Part shown: positions 6,252 through 9,276 of the stretch, piece by piece
Layout of the letters: every line of letters starts with the position of its first letter
How positions within the stretch are numbered: position 1 is the stretch's first letter
Origin: Rhodoferax sp.
Lineage (GTDB): Bacteria; Pseudomonadota; Gammaproteobacteria; Burkholderiales; Burkholderiaceae_C
Direction of reading: 5' to 3'
NCBI GenBank assembly: GCA_028292305.1
Contig: JAQGMQ010000094.1
Location: forward strand, 1 to 9,276
DNA: 9,276 nt
The notes under the pieces: generated by a model
Databases searched by the model: none
What the model was told of the DNA's origin: nothing
What the model saw: only the letters and a program-made list of their open reading frames with translations
Translations under genes and position numbers: made by a program

Positions 6252-7669
6252 TTCGTACCCGTGATGAACGTTTTTACCCGTGCATTCGCGCCTTGCAGCG
6301 CGGCCACGAGCCGCGGATCGCCGGCCAGTTCGGCCCAGAAGCTGGTGTTGCCGGCCAGCGCAACCACCGGGTCGGCCGCGTCGCAGATCGCGTGGGCCAC
6401 GGCCGGGTCCATGGCCTGGTCCTGGTAGGCATAGGCCAGTTGGCCCTTGTGCCAGCGCTGCAGGAACGCAAGGAACAGGGCCGGCAGCATGGCCACGGCG
6501 TCGATGCTGGCGCCACGGGCCAGGCATTCGCGCACGGTGGGCGCGATGAAGCCGGGCAGCTTCGAGAAGCCGTCGGCGGCCACACGCTGGTTGGTGTCCT
6601 GGATGGCGGGGTTCCCGAAGCGGTCGAGCACGGTGTCGCGGTAGGCCGCCAAATCGAGCGGGCTGGGGTGCGCCGGCGTGTCCAGGCAGGGGATCACATC
6701 GGTGGTGGCGTAGTCGTAGGCGAAGCCGCGGATGCGCGCATCGTGCGTGCCTTCGTGGATGTACTGGTAACCTGCCAGCGTGCCGGCCCAGGCGATGCAA
6801 CTGTGTGTGGCGTTGAGCAGGCGGATCTTGGCTTCTTCGAAGGCAGCGACCGACGCGACCATCTGCACGCCGACCTTTTCCCATTCGGGGCGGCCGTTGA
6901 TGAAGTCGTCTTCGATGACCCACTGGATGAACGACTCGCCCATGATGGGCGCGGCGTCGTCCCAGCCGGTGGCGGCCTGCACACGCGGGCGCAGGTCGGC
7001 CGCGGGGCGTGGTGTGATGCGGTCGACCATGGCGTTCGGGCAGGTGGTGTTGGCCACCACCCAGGCGTGCAGCACGTCGTCGCCCGCCAGCTGGATGAAC
7101 GACAACAGGCCGCCGCGCACACGCTTGCCGTTGTGGCGCAGGTTGTCGCAGTTGAGCAGCGTGACGGCCCCGCCGCCGCGCTGCATGCGCGCCCGCAGGA
7201 TGGCGGTGAGCGCCGCGTAGATGCAGCTGCCGGGCTGGCCGTTGCGCGCGCGCTCCAGGTCGGCGGCGAGGTCGGCGATGCCCAGGTCGAGCTGGTCATC
7301 GGCGTCGAGGTAATAACCGGCTTCGGTGACGGTGAACGAGATGATGCGGGTCTGCGGATCGGCACCGACTTCGATCAGGCCGGCCAGGCTGGGCGCGTAG
7401 GGAATGATCTTGCGGATCGACTCGATGCGTTCGTAGCTGCGCTCGTTTTGCGGCGTGACCGTCTCGAGGGTGTACGCCCCGCCCTGGGCTGCGAGCGCGG
7501 CCATCACCTCGGGCATGTCGGGCCGGGTGTTGCCGCCGGCCAGCGACCAGCGGGTGTCGCCGGTCTGGCGCAAATGGTGCAGGTACACCGCCTGGTGGGC
7601 GCGGTGGAACGAGCCTACGCCCAGGTGCAGCATCACGAATTCGGATGCGGAATTTTCTGCGGATGACAT
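6248..7669 (-). CDS. dalD: D-arabinitol 4-dehydrogenase (mannitol dehydrogenase family)
   Basis: This polyol-specific long-chain dehydrogenase oxidises D-arabitol to D-xylulose with NAD+ in the cytoplasm. Its 473 residues are close to the Klebsiella DalD length and shorter than Pseudomonas mannitol 2-dehydrogenase (about 493). The N-terminal nucleotide-binding domain opens with LHLGVGSFHRAHQA (14-27), then RWSLAGGN (40-47), YTLETVTP (66-73) and SFTVTEAGYYLD (111-122). NCDNLRHNG (173-181) and PNAMVDRITPRP (211-222) follow. The C-terminal catalytic domain has QWVIEDDF and the K-x4-N-x2-H active site (K281, N286, H289). The wording of these blocks fits DalD better than MtlD, but mannitol activity is also possible, since family members overlap. 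The ATG at 7669 has a full-strength AAAGGAGG at ideal spacing. The stop overlaps the SDR start by 4 bases. Together with xylB it completes the D-arabitol to D-xylulose 5-phosphate route. Confidence 0.92.
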   Translation of the reverse strand: MSSAENSASEFVMLHLGVGSFHRAHQAVYLHHLRQTGDTRWSLAGGNTRPDMPEVMAALAAQGGAYTLETVTPQNERSYERIESIRKIIPYAPSLAGLIEVGADPQTRIISFTVTEAGYYLDADDQLDLGIADLAADLERARNGQPGSCIYAALTAILRARMQRGGGAVTLLNCDNLRHNGKRVRGGLLSFIQLAGDDVLHAWVVANTTCPNAMVDRITPRPAADLRPRVQAATGWDDAAPIMGESFIQWVIEDDFINGRPEWEKVGVQMVASVAAFEEAKIRLLNATHSCIAWAGTLAGYQYIHEGTHDARIRGFAYDYATTDVIPCLDTPAHPSPLDLAAYRDTVLDRFGNPAIQDTNQRVAADGFSKLPGFIAPTVRECLARGASIDAVAMLPALFLAFLQRWHKGQLAYAYQDQAMDPAVAHAICDAADPVVALAGNTSFWAELAGDPRLVAALQGANARVKTFITGTK

Positions 7670-7677
7670 GGACGTGG

Positions 7678-7684
7678 CCTCCTT

Positions 7685-7685
<1 letters not shown>
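7678..7685 (-). promoter_or_regulatory. Very strong ribosome binding site of the D-arabinitol dehydrogenase
   Basis: On the minus strand this reads AAAGGAGG, nearly the full complement of the 16S rRNA 3' end, with an 8-base spacer to the ATG at 7669. Its first base belongs to the stop codon of the ATPase gene, so ribosomes ending there are placed next to the new start. It is the best such site in the window and suggests this enzyme is made in larger amounts than its neighbours. Confidence 0.8.
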
Positions 7686-8728
<1,043 letters not shown>

Positions 8729-8747
8729 GGTGATTCCTTGCGATTTT

Positions 8748-9276
8748 TTACTTGACGGCGCCGAACGTGAGGCCCTGGACCAACTGCTTCTGGCTGAACC
8801 AGCCGAATACGATGATCGGACCGATGGCCATCAGCGAAGCGGCCGACAGCTTGGCCCAGAACAGGCCTTCAGGGCTGGAGTACGAGGCGATCAGCGAAGC
8901 CAGCGTGCCGGCCTGGGCCGAGCTCAGGTTCAACACCCAGAAAGCTTCGTTCCACGACAGCACCAGGCACAGCAGCCCGGTGGAAGCGATGCCGCCCATG
9001 GTCAGCGGCAGGATCACGTGGCGGAACTCTTCCCACACGCTGGCACCGTCGAGGCGCACGGCCTCGAGGATGTCCTTGGGCACTTCCTTGAAGGCGCTGT
9101 ACAGCATCCAGACCATGATCGGCAGGTTGGACAAGGTGAACACGATGATCAGCGCGGTGAGCGAGTCGAGCAGGCCCACGGTCTGCGCCATCACGTACAC
9201 CGGCACCAGCGCGCCAACCGCCGGCATCATCTTGGTGGACAGCATCCACATCAGGATGTCGCGGGTCTTGCGCGTG
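8748..9276 (-). CDS. ABC transporter permease, polyol/sugar import (SmoG/MtlG type), 5' end outside window
   Basis: This is an inner-membrane permease subunit of a CUT1-family carbohydrate importer. About 175 C-terminal residues are visible, and the family is usually near 270-290, so roughly 100 residues including the first helices lie beyond the window edge. The open frame continues in front of the ATG at 9251 with TRKTRDIL, matching the usual sequence before LSTKMMPAVGALVPVYV, so that ATG is internal. The EAA loop that docks on the ATPase is clear: EAVRLDGASVWEEFRHVILP. Four hydrophobic segments follow the opening: VGALVPVYVMAQ, SLTALIIVFTL, GIASTGLLCLVLSW and ASLMAIGPIIVFGW. The ending QLVQGLTFGAVK is characteristic of this permease type. 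The partner permease and binding protein should be encoded just upstream. Substrate is inferred from context. Confidence 0.93.
   Translation of the reverse strand, partial: TRKTRDILMWMLSTKMMPAVGALVPVYVMAQTVGLLDSLTALIIVFTLSNLPIMVWMLYSAFKEVPKDILEAVRLDGASVWEEFRHVILPLTMGGIASTGLLCLVLSWNEAFWVLNLSSAQAGTLASLIASYSSPEGLFWAKLSAASLMAIGPIIVFGWFSQKQLVQGLTFGAVK

Noticed and set aside
6252..6923. Upstream extension of the SDR reading frame, which would give a 486-residue protein
   Set aside because: The added part is Arg/Pro/His-rich, lies over the dalD coding region in another frame and has no domain. SDR homology starts at the ATG at 6251, which forms a normal ATGA overlap.
6293..7666. A 457-codon plus-strand frame mirroring dalD almost end to end
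   Set aside because: It is an exact antisense shadow of a confidently identified dehydrogenase, with Gly/Val/His/Arg-rich sequence and no motif.

Overview
The window looks like chromosomal DNA of a GC-rich betaproteobacterium, most likely in or near the Comamonadaceae (Variovorax/Acidovorax type). This rests on strongly G/C-biased third positions, the protein sequences, and an intergenic hairpin block (about 5343-5440) of a style I associate with that family. It is an inference, not a database result. Coding density is high, no stretch over 300 bases lacks a gene, and I see no rRNA, tRNA, CRISPR, integrase or insertion sequence.

Left part, + strand (1-2384): the 3' end of prfC (peptide chain release factor 3); seven bases later a HAD-IIB phosphatase of unknown substrate; then, after a 117-base gap with a 9-bp tandem repeat, a multi-pass membrane acyltransferase-3 protein. 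These are unrelated in function as far as I can tell. The acyltransferase gene converges on the right-hand gene block with only 17 bases between the two stop codons.

Right part, - strand, read from 9276 down to 2402: an ABC sugar/polyol permease (5' end outside the window), a MalK/SmoK-type ATPase, a D-arabinitol 4-dehydrogenase (DalD type), an SDR polyol dehydrogenase (SmoS type), an AraC-family activator (MtlR type), xylulokinase XylB, and last a small CxxCGxCC cysteine-cluster protein. The first four are tightly packed: gaps of 19 and 15 bases, then a 4-base start/stop overlap. The regulator and kinase follow after gaps of 146 and 94 bases, each holding hairpins or repeat-like sequence.

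The pathway reads directly: the importer brings in a polyol, DalD oxidises D-arabitol to D-xylulose, and XylB phosphorylates it to D-xylulose 5-phosphate for the pentose phosphate pathway. The SDR probably widens the range to a hexitol such as sorbitol or galactitol. The AraC protein probably activates the operon. The solute-binding protein, the other permease and the main promoter should lie just beyond position 9276.

I did not find a clearly new biological system. The points most worth a second look are the two unrelated polyol dehydrogenases coupled in one operon, the structured intergenic repeats inside that operon, and the unassigned phosphatase behind prfC.
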